Shown: positions 1-5,154, counted from the first letter of the stretch. The stretch: DNA of 5,154 bases from Alphaproteobacteria bacterium (GCA_017353855.1 JAFMSA010000358.1:1-5154), one strand, 5' to 3'. Notes: generated by a model not told the origin, from the sequence alone. Translations and numbers: made by a program.

Positions 1-1
1 G

Positions 2-514
2 ACGATCTCGGTAACGACCCTGGAGCGGCAGCTGGCCCGTCGGATGGAACCGCGTTCGGCCACTCCCGAGCGGCGTCTCGAGACGATCGCGGCATTGTCG
101 GCCGCCGGGGTCCCTACCGGCGTTTTGAGCGCACCTATGATACCGGCCCTCAACGACAGCGAGATGGAGCAGATTCTCGAACGAGCGCGCGAGGCCGGCG
201 CCACTTCGGCCGGGTACACGCTATTGCGCCTGCCGCTCGAATTAAAGGGATTGTTCAGGGAATGGCTCGAAGAGCATTTCCCGGACAAGGCGGGCCACGT
301 GCTTTCGCTGGTCGCCCAAACCCATGGCGGCAGGCTTTATGATTCCGCCTGGTCGGCGCGAATGACCGGCACCGGCCCTTATGCGGATATGCTGCGGATG
401 CGATTCGACCGCACTTGCCGCAGGCTCGGTTTCAGCCCGCGCTCCACGCAGCCGCTAAACACGACCGCGTTTCGGGTGCCGCCGCAAAAAGGCGACCAGC
501 TCGTGCTGTTCTGA
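2..514 (+). CDS. PA0069 family (SplB-like) radical SAM protein, C-terminal part, 5'-truncated
   Basis: The open frame enters from the left edge and gives 170 residues before a TGA stop. It reads TISVTTLERQLARRMEPR, then SATPERRLETIAALSAAGVP, then a segment around residues 50-53 ending PALND, then GYTLLRLPLELKGLFREWL, and later TGTGPYADM and a final GDQLVLF. These blocks are the ones I know from the C-terminal half of the PA0069/Rv2578c radical SAM family, which is related to spore photoproduct lyase. The CxxxCxxC cluster motif that binds the 4Fe-4S centre and SAM lies N-terminal in this family and is outside the window, so catalytic competence cannot be judged. The visible part covers the end of the TIM-barrel and the family-specific tail. 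The cellular role of the family is not firmly established; DNA repair is suggested by the SplB relationship. An internal ATG at 44 is not the start, because conserved family sequence continues upstream of it. The family call is strong and the function weak. Confidence 0.88.
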   Translation, partial: TISVTTLERQLARRMEPRSATPERRLETIAALSAAGVPTGVLSAPMIPALNDSEMEQILERAREAGATSAGYTLLRLPLELKGLFREWLEEHFPDKAGHVLSLVAQTHGGRLYDSAWSARMTGTGPYADMLRMRFDRTCRRLGFSPRSTQPLNTTAFRVPPQKGDQLVLF

Positions 515-690
515 CCTGAACCTCCCCATGGAATCTGAAGCCAGGGTATTGTGAGGGAGGCGAACTGACCGGGAGCTTTGCTGGCAAGTAATAGGCAATC
601 GCCTTTGGCGCGCCGCTTATCCCATGGTTCGAACCAGAGGCTCGCGCGGCGCACTCGGGTCAGCCGCTGGCCCCGATTTCACCGATAAAC

Positions 691-711
691 GGCGAACGGC
701 GAAAGGCGAGC
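691..711. repeat. Three tandem GGCGAAC-type heptamers
   Basis: The sequence reads GGCGAAC, GGCGAAA and GGCGAGC back to back, three copies of a seven-base unit with changes only in the last two positions. It lies in a non-coding stretch. A local short repeat of this size can arise by slippage in GC-rich DNA, so a regulatory role is speculative. Confidence 0.35.
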
Positions 712-888
712 GCACGGCGCCAGAGATCGATTGCCTAAACTGTGGCACTCCGGCAAAGCCGGCCGCCTGTGATCGAGGATCAAATCGCTTTGACGAAAGA
801 AGCGGGTTTCGCGCCGATTTTCACTGCAGGCGCCCCTCAACGTTGGTGAGTGGGAAGCGCTGTAATAGACTCAGCCTCGGACAACCGG

Positions 889-894
889 GGAGGG
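889..894 (+). promoter_or_regulatory. Ribosome binding site of the small gene at 903
   Basis: GGAGGG, within GGGGAGGG, lies 8 bases upstream of the GTG at 903. This strong match to the 16S rRNA 3' end is the main reason for choosing the GTG start rather than the far upstream ATG at 624. Confidence 0.55.
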
Positions 895-902
895 CGGCGG
901 GA

Positions 903-1118
903 GTGGCCACGGAAAGGCGGCTCGGAGCGCGCGAGGTCGAAGAGATCTTTACGGCTTTCGCCGAGGCCATGCGCGAGTTGCCGCCTGACGTCGAGGCGGG
1001 CTGGCTCGACGCGCGCGGCGATCTGAGGCTCGCGCCTGACATCGCAGCTAAGCTGCGCACGGCACGACGGGTGCGTCGGCTGCTGCAAGAGCTACGAGCG
1101 CGGGACGGCGGGTGTTGA
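903..1118 (+). CDS. Small hypothetical protein, 71 residues, GTG start
   Basis: I do not recognise this protein. From the GTG it reads MATERRLGAREVEEIFTAF, then AEAMRELPPDVEAGWLD, and ends RRLLQELRARDGGC. It is rich in Arg, Glu, Ala and Leu, predicts as mostly helical, has no signal peptide or membrane segment, and is probably a soluble cytoplasmic protein. Support for coding comes from the strong GGAGGG site 8 bases before the GTG and from codon use with many GAG, GTC, GCG, CTG, CGC and ATC codons, matching the neighbours. The same frame is open back to an ATG at 624, but residues encoded before 903 look non-coding. Its stop lies only 6 bases from the end of the convergent CoA transferase gene, so transcripts must terminate inside the opposing gene. 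The start of the protein faintly recalls the N-terminus of endonuclease III, but nothing after about 20 residues does. Confidence 0.5.
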   Translation: MATERRLGAREVEEIFTAFAEAMRELPPDVEAGWLDARGDLRLAPDIAAKLRTARRVRRLLQELRARDGGC

Positions 1119-1124
1119 AGCGTG

Positions 1125-2342
1125 TCAGCGGCTGTTCGGGCCGGCGACGATGCGCGCGTCGTGCAGTCGGCCGATCTCCGCCGATGATAGACCCAGTACT
1201 TCGCAGAGCACGATATCGGTATGCTCCCCGAGCACCGGTGCCGGTCGTGGCGGTAGGCGTGCCTCGGCCGAGAAATCGAGCGGCAGACCCGGGATGAGGT
1301 AGCGCCCGATACCCGGCTGATCGGCGGCCGTGAACAACGGATTGGCCGCTGAGCAGCGTGGGTCGCGCTCCACCAGTTCGGCGAAATCCTGGAAATGGCT
1401 CCACAGAACCCCGCTCCCGGCGAAAGCCTGCCGTATCTCGTCGAGGTTGCGGCTCCCGCACCATCGCGCCAGCAACGCACCGATTGCGTCCCGCGCTTCA
1501 TAGCGCCCCGCCTCGGTGTCGAGATCGACACTCATCATCGGCCCGATCATGGCCAGCCGATCGGCGAGACCCGTGGCCTCGCCGATCGCGCGCCATTGCC
1601 GCCGCGTCAGCGCGATGACCATAATCCGGCGGCCGTCGGCCGTGGCGAAGTCCCGCCCGAAGCTGCCGTAGAGATCGTTGCCGATCGCCGGGCGCGCGCT
1701 GCCGTTGATCTGGACATCGCCGATGTAGCCGAGATTGCCCACCGTCGCGAGCATCACATCGGATAACGCCGCGACCACCTCCTGACCCTGGCCCGTGCGT
1801 GAGCGATGCCGTTCCGCCGCCAAAAGCCCGGTTGCGAGGTAAAGCCCCGCGGCAATATCCCAAGCCGGGAGGACGTGGTTGGTCGGGTCGCCGCCGCGCC
1901 CCGTTACCAGCGGAAAGCCGCTTGCCGCATTTACAGTGTAGTCGACGGCCGCCGACCCGTCGCGATTTCCAACGAGCCGCAACATAATCAGGTCTCCACG
2001 CACGGCTTGCAGGGCGGCAAAGCCGAGGCCGCGCGATGGGGGTAGATTGGTTAGAAAAATTCCGGCGCCCGGACCCGGAGCGGTGATGATCGCCCGCGCG
2101 ATGTCCCGCCCCTCCGGCTTGTCGAGCGCAAGCGCCAGCGAGCGTTTTGCTTTGTTCAGACCCGCCCAGTAGAGACTGGCGCCCTGGCGCGTCACCGGCC
2201 ATCGCTCACAGTCGATGCCGCCGCCGATCGGATCGATGCGGATGACCTCGGCGCCCATCTGCGCCATCGTCATTCCACCTAGCGGGGCCGCGACAAAGGC
2301 CGAAATCTCGACGATGCGCAGGTCTTGAAGCAGACGGTTCAT
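1125..2342 (-). CDS. Class III (CaiB/BaiF/Frc) CoA transferase, 2-methylfumaryl-CoA isomerase (Mct)-like
   Basis: The 405-residue protein has full family length. Residues 17-30 (VAAPLGGMTMAQMG) and 31-40 (AEVIRIDPIG) form the N-terminal Rossmann-like CoA-binding part. WAGLNKAKRSLAL (59-71) is the usual NKxKRS block. HVLPAWDIAAG (156-166) carries the likely catalytic Asp162, which forms the aspartyl-CoA intermediate in this family, and LLAAERHRSRTGQGQEV (173-189) follows as expected. NDLYGSFGRDFATADGRRIM (222-241), the QPGIGRYLIPGLPLDF block (342-357) and LGEHTD (371-376) resemble Mct of the 3-hydroxypropionate bicycle, an intramolecular C1-C4 CoA transferase converting mesaconyl-C1-CoA to mesaconyl-C4-CoA. 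That resemblance is recalled, not aligned here. No other gene of that cycle is visible, so the substrate may differ. The ATG at 2342 fits the family N-terminus (MNRLLQDLRIVEISAFVAAP), although the ribosome binding site is weak (GAGG lies one base from the start). It is the third gene of a same-strand group, 112 bases after the AIG2-like gene. Family confidence is high; the exact reaction is moderate. Confidence 0.88.
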   Translation of the reverse strand: MNRLLQDLRIVEISAFVAAPLGGMTMAQMGAEVIRIDPIGGGIDCERWPVTRQGASLYWAGLNKAKRSLALALDKPEGRDIARAIITAPGPGAGIFLTNLPPSRGLGFAALQAVRGDLIMLRLVGNRDGSAAVDYTVNAASGFPLVTGRGGDPTNHVLPAWDIAAGLYLATGLLAAERHRSRTGQGQEVVAALSDVMLATVGNLGYIGDVQINGSARPAIGNDLYGSFGRDFATADGRRIMVIALTRRQWRAIGEATGLADRLAMIGPMMSVDLDTEAGRYEARDAIGALLARWCGSRNLDEIRQAFAGSGVLWSHFQDFAELVERDPRCSAANPLFTAADQPGIGRYLIPGLPLDFSAEARLPPRPAPVLGEHTDIVLCEVLGLSSAEIGRLHDARIVAGPNSR

Positions 2343-2454
2343 GCCTCATCGTGTCCGGTGGCCGATGCCGTCGCAACCCTCTCAATCGGCTCGTCGCGCT
2401 TTCGGCAGAGAGCCGGGGCGCCGGGCTGTATCTCTCGTGGCGGGGCGAACTTAC
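2343..2454 (-). other. Spacer between AIG2-like and CoA transferase genes
   Basis: These 112 bases separate the second and third genes of the minus-strand group. An imperfect GC-rich hairpin lies at 2411-2427 (AGCC pairing with GGCT around a mismatch and an inner GG/CC stem) with no T-tract, so it is not a convincing terminator. No well-spaced -35/-10 pair is visible. Read-through from the upstream genes or a separate promoter for the CoA transferase are both possible. Confidence 0.4.
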
Positions 2455-2889
2455 TTAAATCCGCCGAGCTGCCGGCGCACCGGGAGCCGCCGCGAATGAT
2501 CTCATTTCGAACAGTTTGTGATGCAGGCGCCATTCCGCGAACGTCCACCCCCTGCTCGAAATTGAGAAGATGCCGGGTTTGGGTTTGAAGAAAAATACCG
2601 GGGTGCATCGCCGGTTCGGCTGTCTCGCCAGCACGCGCGCCAACTCGTATTCGGTACCCTCATAAGCGCAGAGGCGATCGCGCTCGGCGGCAGTTACCGT
2701 GGCGAGGATAACCCCTCGGAGCGATGCGACGCACTGAGGTATTACGACCGGGTCGGCCGCACCGCCGATGTCCACGCGGTCGCGCGGCCGCAGCTCGCTA
2801 GGCCAAACCCGCCGGCCGAGCGTTTCCGGCAGCACGCTCCGGTCCATCAACGTGTAGAAAAAGAAGGCGCACCCGGCCCGGTCACGCAC
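2455..2889 (-). CDS. AIG2-like / gamma-glutamylcyclotransferase-fold protein with atypical YGTL motif
   Basis: This 144-residue protein fits the AIG2-like gamma-glutamylcyclotransferase superfamily, small beta-barrel enzymes that release 5-oxoproline from gamma-glutamyl compounds, or are of unknown role. The N-terminal strand reads FFFYTLMDRSVLPETLGR (9-26). The central part carries ADPVVIPQ (45-52) and LRGVILATVTAAERDRL (57-73). CAYEGTEYELARV (74-86) contains Glu77, the likely catalytic acid. The C-terminal part VFFFKPKPG (98-106) and GWTFAEWRLHHKLFEM (114-129) matches the usual final strand and W-x-x-x-W-x-x-x-HK ending. The family motif is normally FFYGTL; here the glycine is absent (FFYTL), so the substrate-binding loop is one residue short. 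I chose the GTG at 2889 because it falls just before the conserved strand and overlaps the CBS gene stop by 8 bases (GTGCGTGA), suggesting translational coupling. An in-frame ATG at 2955 would add an Arg-rich leader unlike the family. No clear Shine-Dalgarno site precedes the GTG. Confidence 0.72.
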   Translation of the reverse strand: MRDRAGCAFFFYTLMDRSVLPETLGRRVWPSELRPRDRVDIGGAADPVVIPQCVASLRGVILATVTAAERDRLCAYEGTEYELARVLARQPNRRCTPVFFFKPKPGIFSISSRGWTFAEWRLHHKLFEMRSFAAAPGAPAARRI

Positions 2890-3313
2890 CGGCGATAAAC
2901 GAGCGCAGCGAGTGCGCCTCGTATTCGGCCTCGTCAAGCCGGTTCTTGACGACATCGCCGATGCTGACGATGCCGCACAGCCGACTGTTCCGCACTACCG
3001 GGAAGTGGCGAATGCGGCGGTTGGTCATTTCGGCCATCAGCCTGTCGACACTGTCGGCCGGATCACAGGTCACCACGCGTCGCGTCATCACCGCACAGAC
3101 TTTCAGCGACAACAGGTCGGCGCCGCGATCGGCAAGCGCGTGCACGATGTCGCGCTCGGAGATGATCCCGTCGACCCTCTCGCCGTCCTCGCTGACAACG
3201 AGCGCCCCGATGTTGCGGGAAATAAGCTCCCCAACGGCGGTGCTGATCGTCTCGTTCGGTCCAATGGTCGCGACTGCCGGCCCTTTGGTGCGCAAAATCG
3301 CCTCGACGTTCAT
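2882..3313 (-). CDS. CBS-domain pair protein
   Basis: The 143-residue protein consists of two tandem CBS motifs making one Bateman module and nothing else. The first covers about residues 8-62 and ends with VDGIISERDIVHAL (47-60). The second begins at VMTRRVVTCDPADSVDRLM (75-93), passes through RRIRHFPVV (99-107) and ends GIVSIGDVVKNRLDE (114-128). Such stand-alone pairs usually bind adenine nucleotides or similar ligands and act as regulatory sensors in the cytoplasm; the ligand and partner cannot be told here. The ATG at 3313 is preferred because GAGG sits 5 bases upstream and the N-terminus MNVEAILRTKG matches the family. The open frame continues to an ATG at 3445, but those 44 extra residues are unlike a CBS protein. 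It is the first gene of the minus-strand group, overlaps the AIG2-like gene by 8 bases, and is divergent from the hydrolase gene. Confidence 0.9.
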   Translation of the reverse strand: MNVEAILRTKGPAVATIGPNETISTAVGELISRNIGALVVSEDGERVDGIISERDIVHALADRGADLLSLKVCAVMTRRVVTCDPADSVDRLMAEMTNRRIRHFPVVRNSRLCGIVSIGDVVKNRLDEAEYEAHSLRSFIAGA

Positions 3314-3372
3314 GGGAGCCTCGCAATCCGCCGCGCGGCCGCCCGTCGTCGGGATGCCGCCGACCAGCCACA

Positions 3373-3379
3373 GATTAGG
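3373..3379 (+). repeat. GATTAGG copy 1 in divergent region
   Basis: GATTAGG is followed by ACAAAATG. The second copy at 3434 is followed by TTCAATG, so both share GATTAGG, 3-4 variable bases, then AATG. It may be a binding-site half or chance. Confidence 0.25.
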
Positions 3380-3433
3380 ACAAAATGCCGCATCATGTGA
3401 ATGGGTCTCGCCGAACGCGCCGGAGGGCGGCGT

Positions 3434-3440
3434 GATTAGG
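3434..3440 (+). repeat. GATTAGG copy 2 in divergent region
   Basis: This copy lies 61 bases after the first, about six helical turns, and 10 bases upstream of the hydrolase ribosome binding site. A protein bound here could affect hydrolase expression. Two seven-base copies are weak evidence alone. Confidence 0.25.
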
Positions 3441-3450
3441 TTCAATGATC

Positions 3451-3457
3451 GGAGGAG
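3451..3457 (+). promoter_or_regulatory. Ribosome binding site of the alpha/beta hydrolase
   Basis: GGAGGAG lies 5 bases before the ATG at 3463. It decides this start over the in-frame ATG at 3445, which lacks a comparable site and would place this sequence inside the coding region. Confidence 0.8.
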
Positions 3458-3462
3458 ACGCG

Positions 3463-4239
3463 ATGGAGCGTATCAAGATCGGCAAGATTTCGCTCGAGGT
3501 GCTGACGGCGGGAGAGGGCCCGGCGCTGCTGTTTCTTCATGGCGGCGACTACTTCGAGCAACACCGGGATTTCTTCGAAAGGCTGGCGCGGCGCTGGCGG
3601 GTCGTCGTGCCCCGGCATCCGGGGTTTGGCGGGTCCGAGCGGCCCGATAGCTTCCGTAGAGTGGACGACCTCGCTTATCTCTATCTCGATCTGCTCGAGC
3701 AGCAGGATCTCCGCAAGGTGATGCTGATCGGTTCGTCTCTTGGCGGATGGATCGCGCTCGAGATGTGTGTGCGCTGCCTCGAGCGGATTGAGCGGCTCAC
3801 GCTGATCGACCCGGTCGGTATCAAGTTCGGCGACCGCGAAGAGCGCGAGATCGCCGACATCTATGCGCTTCCCGGCGAGGAGCTTATCCGGCGGACGTTC
3901 TTCGATCCCGAGCGCGCCGCACCGGATTACGGCGAGCTTGCCGACGATGAGCTGACGGCAATCGCCCGTGACCGGGCGGCGACGGCGCTGTATGGCTGGC
4001 GGCCCTATATGCACAACCCCGGCCTGCGTCAGTGGCTGCACAGGGTAAGGATCCCGGCATTGGTGCTGTGGGGCGAAAATGACGGCATCGTTCCGCGTGA
4101 TTACGGCGAGAAGCTCTCCCGTTCCCTCCCCAATGCCCGTTTCGAGCTGATCGGCGCGGCCGCACATTACCCTCAGCTCGAACGACGCGACGAGGTCGCT
4201 GCCGCTATCGAGCGTTTCGCGTCCGCGGAGGTGCTGTGA
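3463..4239 (+). CDS. Alpha/beta hydrolase fold protein
   Basis: The 258-residue protein has the usual length and order of a single-domain alpha/beta hydrolase. ALLFLHGGDYF (21-31) carries the HGG oxyanion-hole turn. VVVPRHPGFGGSERPD (47-62) is the next strand and loop. LIGSSLGGWIALEM (88-101) is the nucleophile elbow GxSxG with Ser92. A helical cap spans roughly 122-185. IPALVLWGENDGIVP (197-211) provides the likely acid Asp207, and AAAHYPQLER (232-241) the histidine His235. The complete triad implies an active serine hydrolase of esters, lactones or C-C bonds; the substrate is unknown. There is no signal peptide, so it is cytoplasmic. The stop overlaps the start of the LLM oxidoreductase gene by one base (TGATG), which points to one operon and coupled translation. 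Hydrolases paired with flavin monooxygenases often process the oxidised product, but that link is inferred here. The protein could also resemble meta-cleavage or homoserine-lactone type hydrolases; I cannot separate these by eye. Confidence 0.9.
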   Translation: MERIKIGKISLEVLTAGEGPALLFLHGGDYFEQHRDFFERLARRWRVVVPRHPGFGGSERPDSFRRVDDLAYLYLDLLEQQDLRKVMLIGSSLGGWIALEMCVRCLERIERLTLIDPVGIKFGDREEREIADIYALPGEELIRRTFFDPERAAPDYGELADDELTAIARDRAATALYGWRPYMHNPGLRQWLHRVRIPALVLWGENDGIVPRDYGEKLSRSLPNARFELIGAAAHYPQLERRDEVAAAIERFASAEVL

Positions 4240-5154
4240 TGAAGGTATGGCATTTCAGCGAGATGGCGTATTACCCGGCTTGGCCGCAGCTCGGCGAATC
4301 GTATCGCGTCATCATCCCGAGCCGGCTCTACGATCCCAGGCTCGGCGCCGACCTCTATCACCGTTATCTCGACGAATGGGCGCTGTGCGACGAGCTCGGC
4401 ATTAACATCATGGTCAACGAGCACCATGCTACCGCGACCTGTGCCGACTCGGTCTGCACGATCCCAATGGCGATCCTCGCGCGGGAAACGAAGAAGGTCC
4501 GCCTGCTGGCGCTCGGCATGCCGATCGGCAACCGCAACGACCCGATCCGCGTCGCCGAGGAATATGCAATGATCGATGTCATCTCGCGCGGACGCGTCGA
4601 GATGGGCTTTGTCAAAGGCGTGCCCTTCGAGGTTCCGCCGGCCAACAGCAACCCGGCCGATCTGGTGGAGCGCTTCTGGGAGGCTCACGATCTGATCCTG
4701 AAGGCGATGACGAGCCATGAGGGCCCGTTCAACTGGGAGGGCACGCATTTCCATTACCGCCAGGTCAATGTCTGGCCGCGATCCTGGCAGCAGCCGCACC
4801 CGCCGGTCTGGATGCCCGTCGGCAGCCCCGGCAGCGCCTCGGAAGCGGCCGCCCGTGGCATTACGATTGGCGTCCTCAACACCGGCTGGGTGCGTACCCC
4901 GGCGATCTACGAAGCCTATCGAGCGACCGCCGCCGAAACCGGCCAGCCGGCTGATCTCGATAAGCTCGCCTACATGGCGCTGATCGGAGTGGGAGAGACC
5001 CGCCAGGAGGGGTGGCGGCGCGCCGACCAGATTCTCGGCTACAGCCGCACCTCGGGGATTGTCGCGCCGCAATTCATGAACCCGCCCGGCTACGCCTCGG
5101 CGGCGCAAAGCGCGCAAGCTATCAAGATGAGCGCCGCCGGCGGGTTCCGCGCCG
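4239..5154 (+). CDS. LLM class (luciferase-like) flavin-dependent oxidoreductase, 3'-truncated
   Basis: The frame starts at ATG 4239, overlapping the hydrolase stop by one base, and stays open for 305 codons to the right edge, so the C-terminus is missing. Features of the bacterial luciferase-like TIM-barrel family are clear: the early strand MKVWHFSEMAYYP, WALCDELGINIMVNEHHAT (47-65) with the NEHH motif, AILARETKKVRLLALGMPI (78-96), DPIRVAEEYAMIDVISRGR (101-119) followed by VEMGFVKGVPFE (120-131), GPFNWEGTHFHY (162-173), and PPVWMPVGSPGSASEAAARG (188-207) near the expected phosphate-binding region. Such enzymes use FMN or F420 reduced by a partner to oxidise organic substrates, commonly as monooxygenases; FMNH2 is the likelier cofactor in a proteobacterium. 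No flavin reductase gene is visible in the window. Coupling to the hydrolase suggests successive steps. Family members usually have about 340-400 residues, so the gene probably ends not far beyond the window. Confidence 0.9.
   Translation, partial: MKVWHFSEMAYYPAWPQLGESYRVIIPSRLYDPRLGADLYHRYLDEWALCDELGINIMVNEHHATATCADSVCTIPMAILARETKKVRLLALGMPIGNRNDPIRVAEEYAMIDVISRGRVEMGFVKGVPFEVPPANSNPADLVERFWEAHDLILKAMTSHEGPFNWEGTHFHYRQVNVWPRSWQQPHPPVWMPVGSPGSASEAAARGITIGVLNTGWVRTPAIYEAYRATAAETGQPADLDKLAYMALIGVGETRQEGWRRADQILGYSRTSGIVAPQFMNPPGYASAAQSAQAIKMSAAGGFRA

Larger units (their letters stand above)
515..902. other. Non-coding stretch with no convincing gene
   Basis: This stretch of about 390 bases lies between the radical SAM gene and the small gene at 903. 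Open frames cross it on both strands, but their translations are low-complexity Arg/Gly/Ser-rich or lack any family resemblance, and their third-position base choice is unlike the neighbours. It contains three tandem GGCGAAC-like heptamers (691-711), a perfect CCGGC-AAA-GCCGG hairpin without a T-tract (750-762), the palindrome TGGTTCGAACCA (622-633) and a TGTAAT box (861-866) that could be a -10 element but lacks a well-spaced -35. A TTGACG at 790-795 also lacks a suitable -10. No clear rho-independent terminator follows the radical SAM gene. Confidence 0.6.
3314..3462. promoter_or_regulatory. Divergent intergenic region, probable bidirectional promoter
   Basis: These 149 bases separate the start codons of the CBS gene (minus) and the hydrolase gene (plus), so upstream signals for both transcription units are expected here. 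The central part, about 3370-3400, is the most AT-rich. I cannot identify a convincing sigma-70 -35/-10 pair on either strand. Two GATTAGG copies lie at 3373-3379 and 3434-3440, the second close to the hydrolase start, and a small CGCC-GGAG-GGCG hairpin lies at 3418-3429. The regulatory role follows from gene arrangement rather than from a recognised operator. Confidence 0.45.

Noticed and set aside
622..633. TGGTTCGAACCA, resembling a tRNA T-loop
   Set aside because: It is a perfect palindrome, but the flanks do not pair as a T-arm and no D-arm, anticodon arm or acceptor stem can be built on either strand.
750..762. CCGGC-AAA-GCCGG hairpin as a terminator
   Set aside because: The stem has only 5 pairs, no T-tract follows, and it lies about 240 bases after the radical SAM stop.
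624..902. Upstream extension of the small gene to ATG 624
   Set aside because: Its translation is irregular and Arg/Ser/Cys-rich with non-coding-like third positions, and the strong ribosome binding site is at 889-894.
903..1000. Remnant of an endonuclease III gene, suggested by the REVEEIFTAFAEAM start
   Set aside because: Resemblance ends after about 20 residues. The SAQATD block, the helix-hairpin-helix and the iron-sulfur cysteines are absent.
2339..2608. 89-codon minus frame whose stop overlaps the CoA transferase start as ATGA
   Set aside because: The overlap is tempting, but most of the frame lies inside the AIG2-like gene in another register, and its translation has no family resemblance. 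The conserved W-x-x-x-W-x-x-x-HK ending is in the AIG2 frame.
3314..3445. 44-residue N-terminal extension of the CBS protein from ATG 3445
   Set aside because: The added sequence is unlike CBS proteins, would run over almost the whole divergent promoter region, and a GAGG site serves the ATG at 3313.
3442..4167. Minus-strand open frame of 241 codons opposite the alpha/beta hydrolase
   Set aside because: It is antisense shadow of the hydrolase, whose GxSxG, Asp and His motifs prove the plus frame.
4173..5117. Long minus-strand open frame of 314 codons opposite the LLM oxidoreductase
   Set aside because: It is the mirror of a strongly conserved coding frame with GC-rich third positions, which suppresses antisense stops. 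Its translation matches no family I know.

Overview
The window is GC-rich, and the coding frames strongly prefer G or C in the third codon position. This composition and the gene families point to a proteobacterium, most likely an alphaproteobacterium of the Rhodospirillales/Rhizobiales type. That placement is inferred from protein style and codon use; no rRNA or other phylogenetic marker is present. I see no tRNA, rRNA, CRISPR array, insertion sequence or phage gene, so this looks like ordinary chromosomal metabolic territory.

Layout: (1) 2-514, + strand: the C-terminal part of a PA0069/Rv2578c-type radical SAM protein (SplB-related), cut by the left edge. It ends in QLVLF, which resembles a sliding-clamp-binding motif. 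(2) 515-902: about 390 bases with no convincing gene, holding a short tandem heptamer repeat and a small perfect hairpin. (3) 903-1118, + strand: a small GTG-start gene for an unrecognised 71-residue protein, with a good ribosome binding site. (4) 3313 down to 1125, - strand: three genes in the order CBS-domain protein, AIG2-like gamma-glutamylcyclotransferase-fold protein, and a class III CoA transferase closely resembling 2-methylfumaryl-CoA isomerase (Mct). The first two overlap by 8 bases; the third follows after 112 bases. (5) 3314-3462: a divergent intergenic region that must hold the upstream signals for both directions; it carries two copies of GATTAGG. (6) 3463 to the right edge, + strand: an alpha/beta hydrolase overlapping by one base (TGATG) with a luciferase-like (LLM class) flavin-dependent oxidoreductase that runs off the window.

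The right-hand half reads as an accessory catabolic neighbourhood. A flavin monooxygenase-like enzyme and a hydrolase are translationally coupled, and a CoA transferase or CoA isomerase and a CBS-domain protein lie on the opposite strand. A plausible but unproven reading is oxidation of a small organic substrate, hydrolysis of the product, and handling of an acid as its CoA thioester. The substrate cannot be deduced from the sequence. I do not see a clearly novel multi-gene system. The most distinctive points are the AIG2-like protein lacking the glycine of its substrate-binding YGTL motif, the clamp-motif-like radical SAM tail, and the Mct-like enzyme without visible 3-hydroxypropionate-bicycle partners.
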